The notes under the pieces are model-generated. The model saw only the letters and a program-made list of their open reading frames with translations. It made no database searches and had not been told where the DNA came from. The translations under genes and the position numbers were made by a program. Below are positions 29,718-37,934 of a stretch of DNA of 64,000 nt, piece after piece; the first letter of the stretch is position 1, and every line of letters begins with the position of its first letter. The DNA comes from JBBDXI01 sp040902425 (lineage in GTDB: Bacteria > Planctomycetota > Phycisphaerae > Phycisphaerales > UBA1924). Where the stretch lies: positions 62,001 to 126,000 of the forward strand of contig JBBDXI010000041.1 of the NCBI GenBank assembly GCA_040902425.1. Direction: 5' to 3'.

Positions 29718-31958
29718 TCAGCCCTGCGTGCCCAGGATCAGCGGCACCAGGTTGGCGTTCGGCAGCTTCAGCGAGCCGACCAGGGCCGCGGCCGCCGTCG
29801 CCTCCTGGTCCTTGCCCTTCACCGCCAGCTCCATCGCCCGCTCGACCTGGCGCGGCTCGAGCAGGTTGCCGTACCGCTTGGCCGAGTCGGCGACCTTGGC
29901 CAGGAGCGCGATCCGCTCCTCGTCGGCGGCGTTCAGGGCCGCATCCATCAGGGCCACCTGGGCCCGCTTCTGCTCGATGCGGGAGAGGACCTCGGCCACC
30001 TCCAGGCGGGTCTGGCCCTGGGTGTCGGTGAGCGCCGAGATCAGCGGCAGGCAGGCCTCGCCCACGTCGAACACGCGGTTGCCCGCCAGGGCCAGGTCGC
30101 GGAGCACGGCCAGCGAGCGCGTCGCGTACTCGCGGGCCTCCTCGGCGCTGACCGGCCCGCCCGTGGCGTTGTCCACCAGCTGCATCACCGCCGCGGTGAT
30201 CTGCCCCTCGTTCAGCCCGCGCGCGCGGATGGCCACCAGCGGGTCGCGTTCGAAGCGCCGGGCGAGGTCGATCGCGGGCTGCCCCTCGACCAGCGAGAGC
30301 ACCGGCGTCGCCGCCAGCTTCGGGCTCATGCGGACGTCATCCAGCAGGATCTGCGTCCGGTCGCCGCTGAGGCTGGAGACGATCAGGTCGATCCCCGGCG
30401 CCTCGGCGATCCCCTGCTGCGCATCGCCGAGCTGCATCGCCACCGGCAGGACGGTGTACCCGCCCTTCTCCAGGATCTTCCGCAGCGAGTCGCCCAGCTC
30501 CTTGTCGCCGGAGACCACCACCGCGTAGCGGGCCGAGGCGTCGCGGATGGCGCTGGCCAGCAGCGGCACCACCCGCTCGGACCCGCCGAAGTTCGCCGTC
30601 GGCTGCGCCTTGCCCAGGGCCAGGGCCGCCTCGTACTGCACCCGCCGGTTGGGGTAGCGCAGCGAGTCCAGCAGCGGGCGCTGCTCGCCCTCGCCGGCCC
30701 ACAGCGCCCCGCCCCCCGCCGTCTGCTCGATGGCCGCGATCGCCCGCCGGGCCAGCGGCGTGTGCTTGTCGTTCAGGGCGCGGGCGAGCACCGCCTGGCT
30801 GGGTCCCGCGCCCGCGGCCACGGCGAAGTACATGGCGTCGCGCTTGCCGGCCGGGTACGCCGGGTTCTGGTAGCTCTGGGGCGTCTCGATCTCGCGCCGG
30901 AAGTTCGACGCCAGCCACAGCGACAGGGCCGTGCCGTTGCCCTGGGGGCGGAGGGCGAGGGACTTCTCCGCCATCCGCATCGACATCGCCTCGTGGAAGA
31001 CCTCGGTGCGGACGGCCGTCATGTGCAGACCGATCTGCGGCGTGAACGCCCAGAGCAGCTGGTGCTCCTCCCCGGGGAAGCTCGTCAGCTCCGGCTTGTG
31101 GGCGTAGTAGCTCTCCCCCAGCCACTCGTAGAGGGCCGCGGGCTCGGCGGGCATGCCGGAAGCGCCGATCCGCGTCAGGGCCCGCTCGCACGAGGCCTTC
31201 ACGTTCGGGGCGCTGGTCTTCATCAGCAGGTCGTGCAGGAAGGGCACCGACGTGCGGTAGCGGATCAGGCCGAGGATGTCCGCCACGGTCTCCTGGCTCG
31301 CCGGGTCCAGCGCGTGCAGCGCCGTGCACAGCGGCATCACCGCCTGCTGACCCAGCGAGATCAGCACGCCCTGCGCCTGCGCCTGCATCTCGATGTCCGC
31401 ACGGTTCAGCAGGGCCTCCAGCAGCTGCGGCACGGCGTACTCGCCCGCGGCCACGAGGCGCTCGTGCCCCTCGATCCGCGCCCGCTGCATGCCCTTCAGC
31501 AGCCGCAGGTTCCGCTTGATCTCGTCGGCGTTCCGCACGCGGTCGAGCTTGCCCCGCTCGTAGAGCTTCAGCATCGCCCCCGCCACCGGCTCCAGCTCCG
31601 GCGAGCGCATCGCCCGGCCGATCGTGTCCTGGAACCGCGTCAGCTCGCCGGACCCCTCCACCAGGTCCACGAAGTGCGTCGGCTTGAGGTTCTTCGCCAG
31701 CAACTGGCGGCCGAGGCCCGCGGCCACATCGCTGCGGTTGATCCTGATGAAGTGGATGAAGTCGCGCAGCGCCTCGGCGGAGGCCTTGAACTCCGGGTCG
31801 TTCTTGTCCCACCGGTCGGCCGCGGCGGCCTGGGCGCCGTTGACCTGGGCGCCGGGCTGCCCCGCGTTCTGGGCCAGTGCCGCGCCAGCGAGACCGAGGA
31901 TGGCCATGCCCGCCAGGGCCCGGAGCGTGGTAGTAGAGAGGTTGGTGCGCACGATCAT
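29718..31958 (-). CDS. Exported HEAT-repeat protein with a receiver-like segment
   Basis: 746 residues from ATG 31958; a GTG two codons later has better spacing from CAGGAG. Signal peptide: TTLRALAGMAILGLAGAALAQ. Residues 60-450 and 600-746 are HEAT-like helical pairs (for example VPQLLEALLNRADIEMQAQ and YPNRRVQYEAALALGKAQP). Between them (about 476-590) the sequence follows a response-regulator pattern: VVVSGDKELGDSLRKILEKGG, IDLIVSSLSGD, SPKLAATPVLSLV. The phospho-acceptor Asp is replaced in the SSLSGD region. Being exported, it cannot work as a normal receiver, so this is probably a binding module. Similar proteins are common in Planctomycetes. Function unknown. Confidence 0.75.
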   Translation of the reverse strand: MIVRTNLSTTTLRALAGMAILGLAGAALAQNAGQPGAQVNGAQAAAADRWDKNDPEFKASAEALRDFIHFIRINRSDVAAGLGRQLLAKNLKPTHFVDLVEGSGELTRFQDTIGRAMRSPELEPVAGAMLKLYERGKLDRVRNADEIKRNLRLLKGMQRARIEGHERLVAAGEYAVPQLLEALLNRADIEMQAQAQGVLISLGQQAVMPLCTALHALDPASQETVADILGLIRYRTSVPFLHDLLMKTSAPNVKASCERALTRIGASGMPAEPAALYEWLGESYYAHKPELTSFPGEEHQLLWAFTPQIGLHMTAVRTEVFHEAMSMRMAEKSLALRPQGNGTALSLWLASNFRREIETPQSYQNPAYPAGKRDAMYFAVAAGAGPSQAVLARALNDKHTPLARRAIAAIEQTAGGGALWAGEGEQRPLLDSLRYPNRRVQYEAALALGKAQPTANFGGSERVVPLLASAIRDASARYAVVVSGDKELGDSLRKILEKGGYTVLPVAMQLGDAQQGIAEAPGIDLIVSSLSGDRTQILLDDVRMSPKLAATPVLSLVEGQPAIDLARRFERDPLVAIRARGLNEGQITAAVMQLVDNATGGPVSAEEAREYATRSLAVLRDLALAGNRVFDVGEACLPLISALTDTQGQTRLEVAEVLSRIEQKRAQVALMDAALNAADEERIALLAKVADSAKRYGNLLEPRQVERAMELAVKGKDQEATAAAALVGSLKLPNANLVPLILGTQG

Positions 31959-32019
31959 CTCCTGACGTGGGTGGTGGCCCGTCCGGGGGCTGGGGGCGTC
32001 GGTTCCCTCCGGGGCCGGT

Positions 32020-32045
32020 CCGATACGCCCCTTGGGGGCGTACGG
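32020..32045. other. Hairpin in the divergent HEAT / HTH-receiver spacer
   Basis: TACGCCCC/GGGGCGTA around a 3-nt loop, extended by CCG/CGG with one bulge. It lies in the 368-bp divergent gap 31959-32326. The same gap has the inverted octamers ACCGTCAA (32251-32258) and TTGACGGT (32293-32300), which may be an operator of the regulator gene. No gene is seen in the gap. Confidence 0.35.
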
Positions 32046-32326
32046 ATGCCCGCCGGTCCGGGCCGGGGGGCAGGGGTCCACTGTACCGGTCCGGGCCCGA
32101 GGCTGTCAATGTTCCCGGGGCCGCCAACGGACCCGAAGAAGCGGCCCCGGCGGCCGGGAGAAGGACCGGGCCCCATCCCGCCGCGCCCGCCCGTCCCGGG
32201 CCGCGCGGGGCCCCGTCCCAGAACACGAGTTCCCCCGCAATCCCCTCTTCACCGTCAAGACCGGTCCGATTTGCGCCGATCCACAGGCCGGATTGACGGT
32301 TCGGACCACCTTGGCGAGGTGAAGTT

Positions 32327-32914
32327 ATGCCTGTTGAGAAGGATGTTCTGACAACCGGCGAGGTGGCCAAGATCTGCAACGTGGCCCCCCGGACCGTCTC
32401 GAAGTGGTTCGACTCGGGCTCCCTGCGGGGGTACAGGATCCCCGGGTCCAAGGACCGCCGGATCCCGGTGAGCGAGCTGATCAAGTTCATGCGTGCCCAC
32501 GGCATCCCCATGGATGGCATCAACACGGGCCGGACCCGGGTGCTGATCGTCGACGACGAGGGCGAGGTGACCGCGACGCTCCAGAAGGTCCTGGGCGAGC
32601 AGACCAGCTACGAGGTGAAGGTCTCGGCCAGCGCCTTCGAGGCCGGGATGGAGTGCGAGCGCTTCCGCCCGCACGTGGTCCTGCTCGACATCCACCTGGG
32701 CGAGAGCGGCACCGGCGATGCCCGGGCGGTGGCGAAGCTCATCCGCGAGAACGACAACCTGCAGATGACGCGGGTGGTCGCCATGAGCGGGAAGCTGACC
32801 GACGGGCAGGCCATGGGCCTGAAGAGCCTGGGCTTCGACAGCTTCCTGAAGAAGCCGTTCCAGGTCCGGCAGGTGGTCGAGGCCATCGAGGCGGCGACGA
32901 ACCTGGTGCATTAG
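32327..32914 (+). CDS. BldC/MerR-type HTH fused to a response-regulator receiver
   Basis: 195 residues. Residues 7-60 form an excisionase/BldC-like winged HTH: LTTGEVAKICNVAPRTVSKW, then GSLRGYRIPGSKDRRIP. Residues 70-190 form a CheY-like receiver: VLIVDDE (acidic pair), VVLLDIHLG with phospho-Asp D121, AMSGK (Ser in place of Thr) and FLKKPF with the conserved Lys. The DNA-binding domain comes first, opposite to normal response regulators, a design common in Planctomycetes. No kinase is adjacent. GAGGTGA lies 8 nt before the ATG. Confidence 0.88.
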   Translation: MPVEKDVLTTGEVAKICNVAPRTVSKWFDSGSLRGYRIPGSKDRRIPVSELIKFMRAHGIPMDGINTGRTRVLIVDDEGEVTATLQKVLGEQTSYEVKVSASAFEAGMECERFRPHVVLLDIHLGESGTGDARAVAKLIRENDNLQMTRVVAMSGKLTDGQAMGLKSLGFDSFLKKPFQVRQVVEAIEAATNLVH

Positions 32915-32949
32915 GAAGAGACGAAGAGAGCAGAGACGAAGAGACGAAG
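32915..32949 (+). repeat. Octanucleotide GA-rich array after the HTH-receiver stop codon
   Basis: Units GAAGAGAC and GAAGAGAG repeat with an 8-nt period (one 7-nt unit), beginning at the base after the TAG stop. An array of the same kind in opposite orientation lies at 33362-33392. Confidence 0.6.
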
Positions 32950-32970
32950 TGCAACGCGGCCGCGCCGGGA

Positions 32971-33348
32971 TCAGACGGGGTCCACTTGCCGTTTGCGTTC
33001 CAAACTACGGATCAACGCCTGGAGCACGCGATCGGTCTCGTCCATCAGCGCCAGGAGCGCCGGGTCCGGGCACCCGTACTCCAGATCCCCCGCGGTGTCC
33101 ACCGCCGCCTGAACCTCGCATAACGAGCCGCGCGCGATCCGCAGGTGCCGCAGGGTCCCCTGCGTGGTTCCCACGCCGAACCCTTCCGCGATATTCAGCG
33201 ACACCGAGTAGACCGCACGGCGCATCTGAGAGGTCAGCTCGAACCGATCCTCTCGCGGAAAGCTCCGCGTAAATCGATGGATGACCAGCGAGAGCGCACG
33301 GGCGCGCTGATAGGCGATCAGATCTCGGAAGTTACGGACATGTGCCAC
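32971..33348 (-). CDS. Four-helix-bundle protein (S23 / 23S intervening-sequence type)
   Basis: 125 residues from GTG 33348; the ORF extends 15 codons upstream into the GA-rich repeat, which is unlikely to be coding. Signature parts: FRDLIAYQRARALSLVIHR, SFPREDRFELTSQMRRAVYSV, SLNIAEGFG, and LRIARGSLCEVQAAVDTA. Members were first found in 23S rRNA intervening sequences and are now known as scattered, horizontally mobile genes forming homopentameric helical bundles. Function is not established. It sits between two inverted octamer arrays, as if inserted into a convergent spacer. Confidence 0.88.
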   Translation of the reverse strand: MAHVRNFRDLIAYQRARALSLVIHRFTRSFPREDRFELTSQMRRAVYSVSLNIAEGFGVGTTQGTLRHLRIARGSLCEVQAAVDTAGDLEYGCPDPALLALMDETDRVLQALIRSLERKRQVDPV

Positions 33349-33361
33349 GCGCGATGCTCCG

Positions 33362-33392
33362 GTCTCCGTCTCTCCGTCTCTCCGTCTCTTCA
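33362..33392 (-). repeat. Octanucleotide GA-rich array after the M42 stop codon
   Basis: On the minus strand three copies of GAGACGGA follow directly after the TGA stop of the M42 gene, with an exact 8-nt period. Orientation is opposite to 32915-32949. Confidence 0.65.
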
Positions 33393-34496
33393 CTCGACCG
33401 TCGGCAGATACGCCGCGATCACGTCCCGTGCCGCGGCCAGGTCGGTCTTGTCGATCATCTCCGTCACCGTGTGGATGTAGCGCGTCCCCACCACGATGCC
33501 CACGGCTCGCGCCCCGGCCGCGGCCTGCTGCGCGGCCGCGCCGTCCTGGCCGCCCGCGGCGAGGATGGTCCGCTGATAGGGGATGCGGTTCTTCTTGGCG
33601 ACCTGCTCGATCTCGTCCACCAGGGCCCGGTCGCTGATGAACGAGCCGTCCTTGATGTGCAGCCCGAACCCCTTGCCGTGCCTGGTCACCGCCTCTTCGT
33701 CGGGCACGCCGGGGGTGTCGCAGGCGAGGGTCACATCCAGCCCCAGGCCGATGTCGGGCTTGACCGAGTAGGCCGCGGTGCGAGCTCCCCGCAGCCCGAC
33801 CTCCTCCTGGCTGGTGAAGGCGACGTAGATGTCGCAGGCGTGCCCGCTGCCCGACTTCTCCAGCTTGCGGATGCTCTCGATGCCGAGCCAGCAGGCGACG
33901 CGGTTGTCCAGGGCCTTGCTGACCACCTTCGTGCCGAACTCCTCGAGGCAGGGCTCATCCATCACCACGAAGTCCCCGACCTGGACCATCTTCTTGACCT
34001 TGTCGGGGGCGTGGCCGATGTCCACGAAAAACTGCTTGACCTCGGGCACTTTCGTCCGCTCCTCGGGCGTGGAGATGTGAACGGGGCGGCCGCCGGGATT
34101 GAGCACGCCCTTAAAATCCCCCTTGTCGGTGCAGACCAGCACCCGCCGGGAGAAGAGGTTGCGCGGGTCGAAGCCGCCGGCGGGGTTCAGCCAGATCCAG
34201 CCCTTGGCGTCCACGTGGGAGACGTAGAAGCCGATCTCGTCCATGTGGGCGAGGAGCATGACCTTCGTCGCGCCGTTGCCGGAGGCGCCCCCCCTGCGCG
34301 TGCCCTTCGCGCCGCCCTTGGCTTTGCCGTTCTTGCCCGGGCGGGGCCGGCGCCGGCAGATGAGCGAGCCCATCGGGTCGGTGGTCACCTCGTCGAAGAG
34401 GCCCTTGACCTCCCGCTTCACCAGCTCGCGCACCCGCTCCTCGCGCCCCGGGATGCCGGGGGTCTCGCACAGACGCTTCAAGAGATCGATGTTCAA
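33390..34496 (-). CDS. M42-family metallo-aminopeptidase
   Basis: 368 residues from a TTG with AGGAG 7 nt upstream; no ATG or GTG fits. Zinc-site motifs of M42 (FrvX/TET) enzymes: MLLAHMDEIGF, SKALDNRVACWLG, FTSQEEVGLRGA with the catalytic Glu pair, LDVTLACDTPG, and the late VGTRYIHTVTEM with the last His. These enzymes form dodecameric tetrahedra that degrade peptides in the cytosol. A basic Gly/Lys-rich insert of about 28 residues (RRRPRPGKNGKAKGG onward) interrupts the N-terminal catalytic part between DPMGSLIC and the AHMD strand. Confidence 0.9.
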   Translation of the reverse strand: MNIDLLKRLCETPGIPGREERVRELVKREVKGLFDEVTTDPMGSLICRRRPRPGKNGKAKGGAKGTRRGGASGNGATKVMLLAHMDEIGFYVSHVDAKGWIWLNPAGGFDPRNLFSRRVLVCTDKGDFKGVLNPGGRPVHISTPEERTKVPEVKQFFVDIGHAPDKVKKMVQVGDFVVMDEPCLEEFGTKVVSKALDNRVACWLGIESIRKLEKSGSGHACDIYVAFTSQEEVGLRGARTAAYSVKPDIGLGLDVTLACDTPGVPDEEAVTRHGKGFGLHIKDGSFISDRALVDEIEQVAKKNRIPYQRTILAAGGQDGAAAQQAAAGARAVGIVVGTRYIHTVTEMIDKTDLAAARDVIAAYLPTVE

Positions 34497-34634
34497 GGGG
34501 GCACTCCTGTGGGGCCACGAGTCTATCAGCGCGCGGCGCGGACGCGGCCTCTTCGGGACGCGGGTCGCCGGCGGAGCCCGCAGGAGATGCCCAGGCCCGC
34601 CCGTTCCGTCCCTACGATGCCGCGGAGGATCGAT

Positions 34635-35825
34635 ATGGCCCGCGTCAGTCCGCTCCGCACGCTGCACCAGCAGGCCGAGGCCTCGCTGGCCCTCTACGGC
34701 CCGCCCGAGGCCGGCGTGCGCCTCGTCGAGACCTTCGGCGAGCTGGAGCTGGAGTACGCGGCCCTCCGCAAGTCGTGCGTCCTCCTCGACCAGCCGCACC
34801 GCGGCGTGCTCGGGGTCACGGGGCGCGACCGGCTGGAGTTCCTCAACCGCATGGTGACGCAGGAACTGAAGGGGCTGGAGCCCTTCCAGAGCCGCCGCAG
34901 CTTCTGGCTCAACCGCAAGGGGCGGATCGAGGCCGACCTGCGGATCGTCGAGCTCGGCGAGCGGATGCTGGTGGACCTCGATGTCCACGCCGCCGAGCGG
35001 ACGCTGAAGAGCCTGGAGGCGTTCGTCATCGCCGAGGATGTGAGGCTGGAGGACGCGACGGAGCGGCTGCACCGCTTCGCCCTCCACGGGCCGGGGGCCG
35101 CGGCGCTGCTCGCCAGGCTCAGCAGGCCCGTGGCCGGACCGCCCCTGGGCGATCTGGGCGAGGGGCGGGCGTGCGTCATCTCGCTCGCCGGGCACGAGGT
35201 CGTCGTCGATAGCGACGCCGCCGCGGGAGAGATCGGCCTCGAGCTGACGCTGGCGGTGGAGGCGGCGGCGCCGGTCTACGAGCAGTTGCTGGAGGCCGGG
35301 CACACGCACAACGGCGACGGCGGGCCGGGGGCCGCGCCGACGCTCCGTCCCGCCGGGTGGCACGCCTTCAACATCGCCCGCATCGAGGCCGGGCGCCCGC
35401 TGTTCAACCTCGACTTCGGCCCCGACTCGCTCCCCCACGAGACCGGCGTCCTGCGCGAGCGCGTCAGCTTCACCAAGGGGTGCTACCTCGGGCAGGAGGT
35501 GGTCGCCCGTATGGATTCCCGCGGCCACTCCAAGCGCACGCTGGTCGCCCTGCGCTTCGACCAGAGCCAGACACGGACCAGCCTCGGCGAGCCGCGCCAG
35601 CCTGTCACCGGCTCGCACGTATGGGGCGCCAAGGAGCCGGAGGGCGACCCCGTCGGCGCGGTGACGAGCAGCACACTCTCGCCGATGCTCGGCGGCGAGC
35701 CGATCTGCTTCGCGGCGGTGAAGCCGGGGTTCTCTGAGCCCGGGGCGCACCTGCTGGTCGCGGCCGACGACGCGAAGCTGCCGGCGACCGTGCAGCCGCG
35801 GCTCGCGTTCTGGGTGCGGCCGTAG
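34635..35825 (+). CDS. YgfZ/GcvT-family folate-binding protein
   Basis: 396 residues from the ATG with GGAGG 6 nt upstream; an in-frame ATG at 34617 is the alternative. The signature KGCYLGQEVVARMDSRG is the YgfZ hallmark (Cys within KGCYxGQE). N-terminal folds match the T-protein: HRGVLGVTGRDRLEFLNRMVTQ, SRRSFWLNRKGRIEADLRI. YgfZ uses tetrahydrofolate to help build or repair Fe-S clusters in enzymes such as MiaB. The usual glycine-cleavage genes gcvH and gcvP are absent here, which supports YgfZ rather than GcvT. Confidence 0.88.
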   Translation: MARVSPLRTLHQQAEASLALYGPPEAGVRLVETFGELELEYAALRKSCVLLDQPHRGVLGVTGRDRLEFLNRMVTQELKGLEPFQSRRSFWLNRKGRIEADLRIVELGERMLVDLDVHAAERTLKSLEAFVIAEDVRLEDATERLHRFALHGPGAAALLARLSRPVAGPPLGDLGEGRACVISLAGHEVVVDSDAAAGEIGLELTLAVEAAAPVYEQLLEAGHTHNGDGGPGAAPTLRPAGWHAFNIARIEAGRPLFNLDFGPDSLPHETGVLRERVSFTKGCYLGQEVVARMDSRGHSKRTLVALRFDQSQTRTSLGEPRQPVTGSHVWGAKEPEGDPVGAVTSSTLSPMLGGEPICFAAVKPGFSEPGAHLLVAADDAKLPATVQPRLAFWVRP

Positions 35826-35847
35826 GAGTGGCCGGGCGCCCCCGTGG

Positions 35848-36606
35848 TCAGGGGCAGCCCGCGGCGTACTTGGTGAGGAAGCACCCGAAATCCTGCACGT
35901 TCAGCACCGGGGGCTGGGTGCTGTCGTCGCAGTTGGCGTAGGCCTCGCCCGCTGCGTACCGGGTCAGGAAGCACCCGAAATCCTGCACATTCAGGACAGG
36001 CGCCTGCGTGCTGTCGTCGCAGTTGGCGTAGCAGCCGCCGGTCGCGGGCGACCCTTCGATCTTGAACGTCGTGACCGTCACCGAGTTGGTCCACGACGTG
36101 CCGCTGTTGGTCGTGAAGAGGTTCCCGGGGCCGAAGGTCGCGATCCCCGTCGGGACCAGCGCCGGCGAGGAGGCCTTCCAATCGAACGACGACGGCGACG
36201 CCGCCCCGTGAAGGTAGATCCAGTACGAGGTGCCGGCCGCAAGTGTGACCGTGCCCACGGGCGTGAAGACGTAGTCGTCTGGCGTGGCCCCAAGGCCAGG
36301 CGGCGCGGTGAAGGCGCCGATGACGATGCCGCCGGGCACCGTGATAACCCCGCTGTGGTCGCGGATTTCAAGGAAGGCCGTGTCCGCCGCGTCGTAGTTC
36401 CCCAGGCGCAGGGTGATCGACGAGACGACGTAATCGCTGCCGGCGGGCATGGCGAACGCCATGGCCTTCCGCCGGAGGTTGTTCACCGCCGCCGTCTGGG
36501 TGCTGTCGTTCGTGGGGGGATGATTGCCGAGGATGACGTCGCCGCATGCCGCGGAGACGCTGACCGACATCGCCGCGCAGACGCCGCAGTTCCAGGAGAG
36601 TCGCAT
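35848..36606 (-). CDS. Secreted protein with paired GC-type dockerin repeats
   Basis: 252 residues; GAGGAGG 7 nt before the ATG. Signal peptide MRLSWNCGVCAAMSVSVSAACG. A beta-sandwich-like region (residues 25-185) with YVVSSITLRLGNYDAADTAFL and GTSYWIYLHGA resembles choice-of-anchor domains in secreted planctomycetal proteins. The C-terminus has two dockerin-like repeats, YANCDDSTQAPVLNVQDFGC and a near-identical copy (QPPVLNV), each with the Asn/Asp calcium loop and a final FGCFL helix. It should be anchored outside the cell through a cohesin-like partner not seen here. Related to 58236-59501 through this tail. Confidence 0.88.
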   Translation of the reverse strand: MRLSWNCGVCAAMSVSVSAACGDVILGNHPPTNDSTQTAAVNNLRRKAMAFAMPAGSDYVVSSITLRLGNYDAADTAFLEIRDHSGVITVPGGIVIGAFTAPPGLGATPDDYVFTPVGTVTLAAGTSYWIYLHGAASPSSFDWKASSPALVPTGIATFGPGNLFTTNSGTSWTNSVTVTTFKIEGSPATGGCYANCDDSTQAPVLNVQDFGCFLTRYAAGEAYANCDDSTQPPVLNVQDFGCFLTKYAAGCP

Positions 36607-36723
36607 AGTGCCTCCTCGAGAGGGGTGCTCCGCCAGACCGACGCGGGCCCCAGTGTACCACGGCACGCGCGGGCTCCGACCCATTCTGCGGCAGGAGAAA
36701 GACGGCGTGCCGCCGGGAGGCGC

Positions 36724-37881
36724 TCAGGGCTGCCGGCGCGGCTGGCCGGTCTCGGTCCGCCGGAAGATGCACTCCACGTTGCCCGCCAGCGGCCTGGTGC
36801 GGAGCAGCCGGAGCCCCGATCGTTCGGGTTCGGGCGCGGCCATTCGGTGGCGTTCGAAACCCGTGAGGGGGGCGTGCAGCGCGGCGGGCGCCACGTGGAC
36901 CACGGCCTCATCCACGAGCGCGGCCCCAAGCAGGGCTCTCAGCAGCGTCGGCCCCGCCTCGATCAGCACATTCGTGGCGTTGAGGGCCCGCGCCAGGTCG
37001 GCGAGGGCCGCCCCCACGGGGAACCCGGACGAGCCCGCGGCCATGCCGGGTGCGGGCGACGGGGCGATGGGCAGGATGCGCACTCCGGCGCGCCGGAGTT
37101 CGGCGGCCGCGGCCGTCGCGGCGAGCGCTTCCCAGCACACGATGATCGTCCGGACCGAGGGCGCGGTCCTGACGAGCGCCGCCGCGGGCGGGGTCTTGAG
37201 GTTCGGGTCCAGCACAACGCGTGCCGGTGTGCGCCGAGCCCGCACGCCGCGGACGGTGAGCATGGGGTCGTCCGCCCGGACCGTGCCGCTCCCGGTCACG
37301 ATCGCGTCTACGCGCGCGCGGAGACGGTGCACGCGCCGGCGCGCCGCGTCGTTGCTGATCCAGCGCGGCTCGCCCGGGCGCGTCACCATCCGGCCATCCT
37401 CGAACTGGGCCCACTTGGCGATCACCCACGGCACGCCGGTGGTCACCCGCTTGACGAAGGGGTCGGAAAGGCGGACCGCGTTCTCGCTGGCGCCGGTGAA
37501 CTCGACCGCGATACCGGCCCGGCGAAGCACGTCCGCCCCGCCCCCGGACTCCGCGCCGGGATCGCGCCGCGCTGCGATCACGCGAGCGATGCCGGCCTCG
37601 ATGAGGGCCTCGGTGCACGGCGGCGTCTTGCCGTGGTGGCGGCACGGCTCAAGCGTGACGTACAGCGTGGCCCCGCGCGGGTCCTCGCCGCGGGCGCGGC
37701 AGTCGGCGAGGGCCTCGCGCTCCGCGTGCGGGCAGCCGAAGCGGCGGTGGTGGCCCATGCCGATGATCCGGCCGCCCTTCACGATCACCGCCCCCACCAT
37801 CGGGTTGGGCTCGACGTATCCGGCGCTGCGCCAGGCCAGGCGGGCGGCCAGGTCGAGCATGGAGCGGTCGAGGTCCGGCAC
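36724..37881 (-). CDS. ribD: Bifunctional riboflavin biosynthesis deaminase/reductase RibD
   Basis: 385 residues from a GTG 6 nt after a -10 hexamer (alternative ATG at 37860, MLDLAARLAWRSAG). Deaminase domain: PNPMVGAVIV, the zinc motif HAE with PCRHHGKTPPC. Reductase domain: WVIAKWAQFEDGRM, ISNDAARRRVHRLRARVDAIVTGSGTVRADDP, and LIEAGPTLLRALL. It converts the GTP-derived diaminopyrimidine to the reduced ribitylamino form. No other rib gene is near, so riboflavin genes are dispersed. It ends 118 nt before the dockerin gene start. Confidence 0.93.
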   Translation of the reverse strand: MPDLDRSMLDLAARLAWRSAGYVEPNPMVGAVIVKGGRIIGMGHHRRFGCPHAEREALADCRARGEDPRGATLYVTLEPCRHHGKTPPCTEALIEAGIARVIAARRDPGAESGGGADVLRRAGIAVEFTGASENAVRLSDPFVKRVTTGVPWVIAKWAQFEDGRMVTRPGEPRWISNDAARRRVHRLRARVDAIVTGSGTVRADDPMLTVRGVRARRTPARVVLDPNLKTPPAAALVRTAPSVRTIIVCWEALAATAAAAELRRAGVRILPIAPSPAPGMAAGSSGFPVGAALADLARALNATNVLIEAGPTLLRALLGAALVDEAVVHVAPAALHAPLTGFERHRMAAPEPERSGLRLLRTRPLAGNVECIFRRTETGQPRRQP

Positions 37882-37887
37882 AGCACC

Positions 37888-37893
37888 AGCGTA
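37888..37893 (-). promoter_or_regulatory. -10 box just before the ribD GTG
   Basis: Minus strand TACGCT, 6 nt before the GTG at 37881, no Shine-Dalgarno. Candidate leaderless promoter. Confidence 0.4.
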
Positions 37894-37934
37894 GCCGCGG
37901 GCAACGGGTCGCTCGCGCTCGCCGCTCGTCCGGA

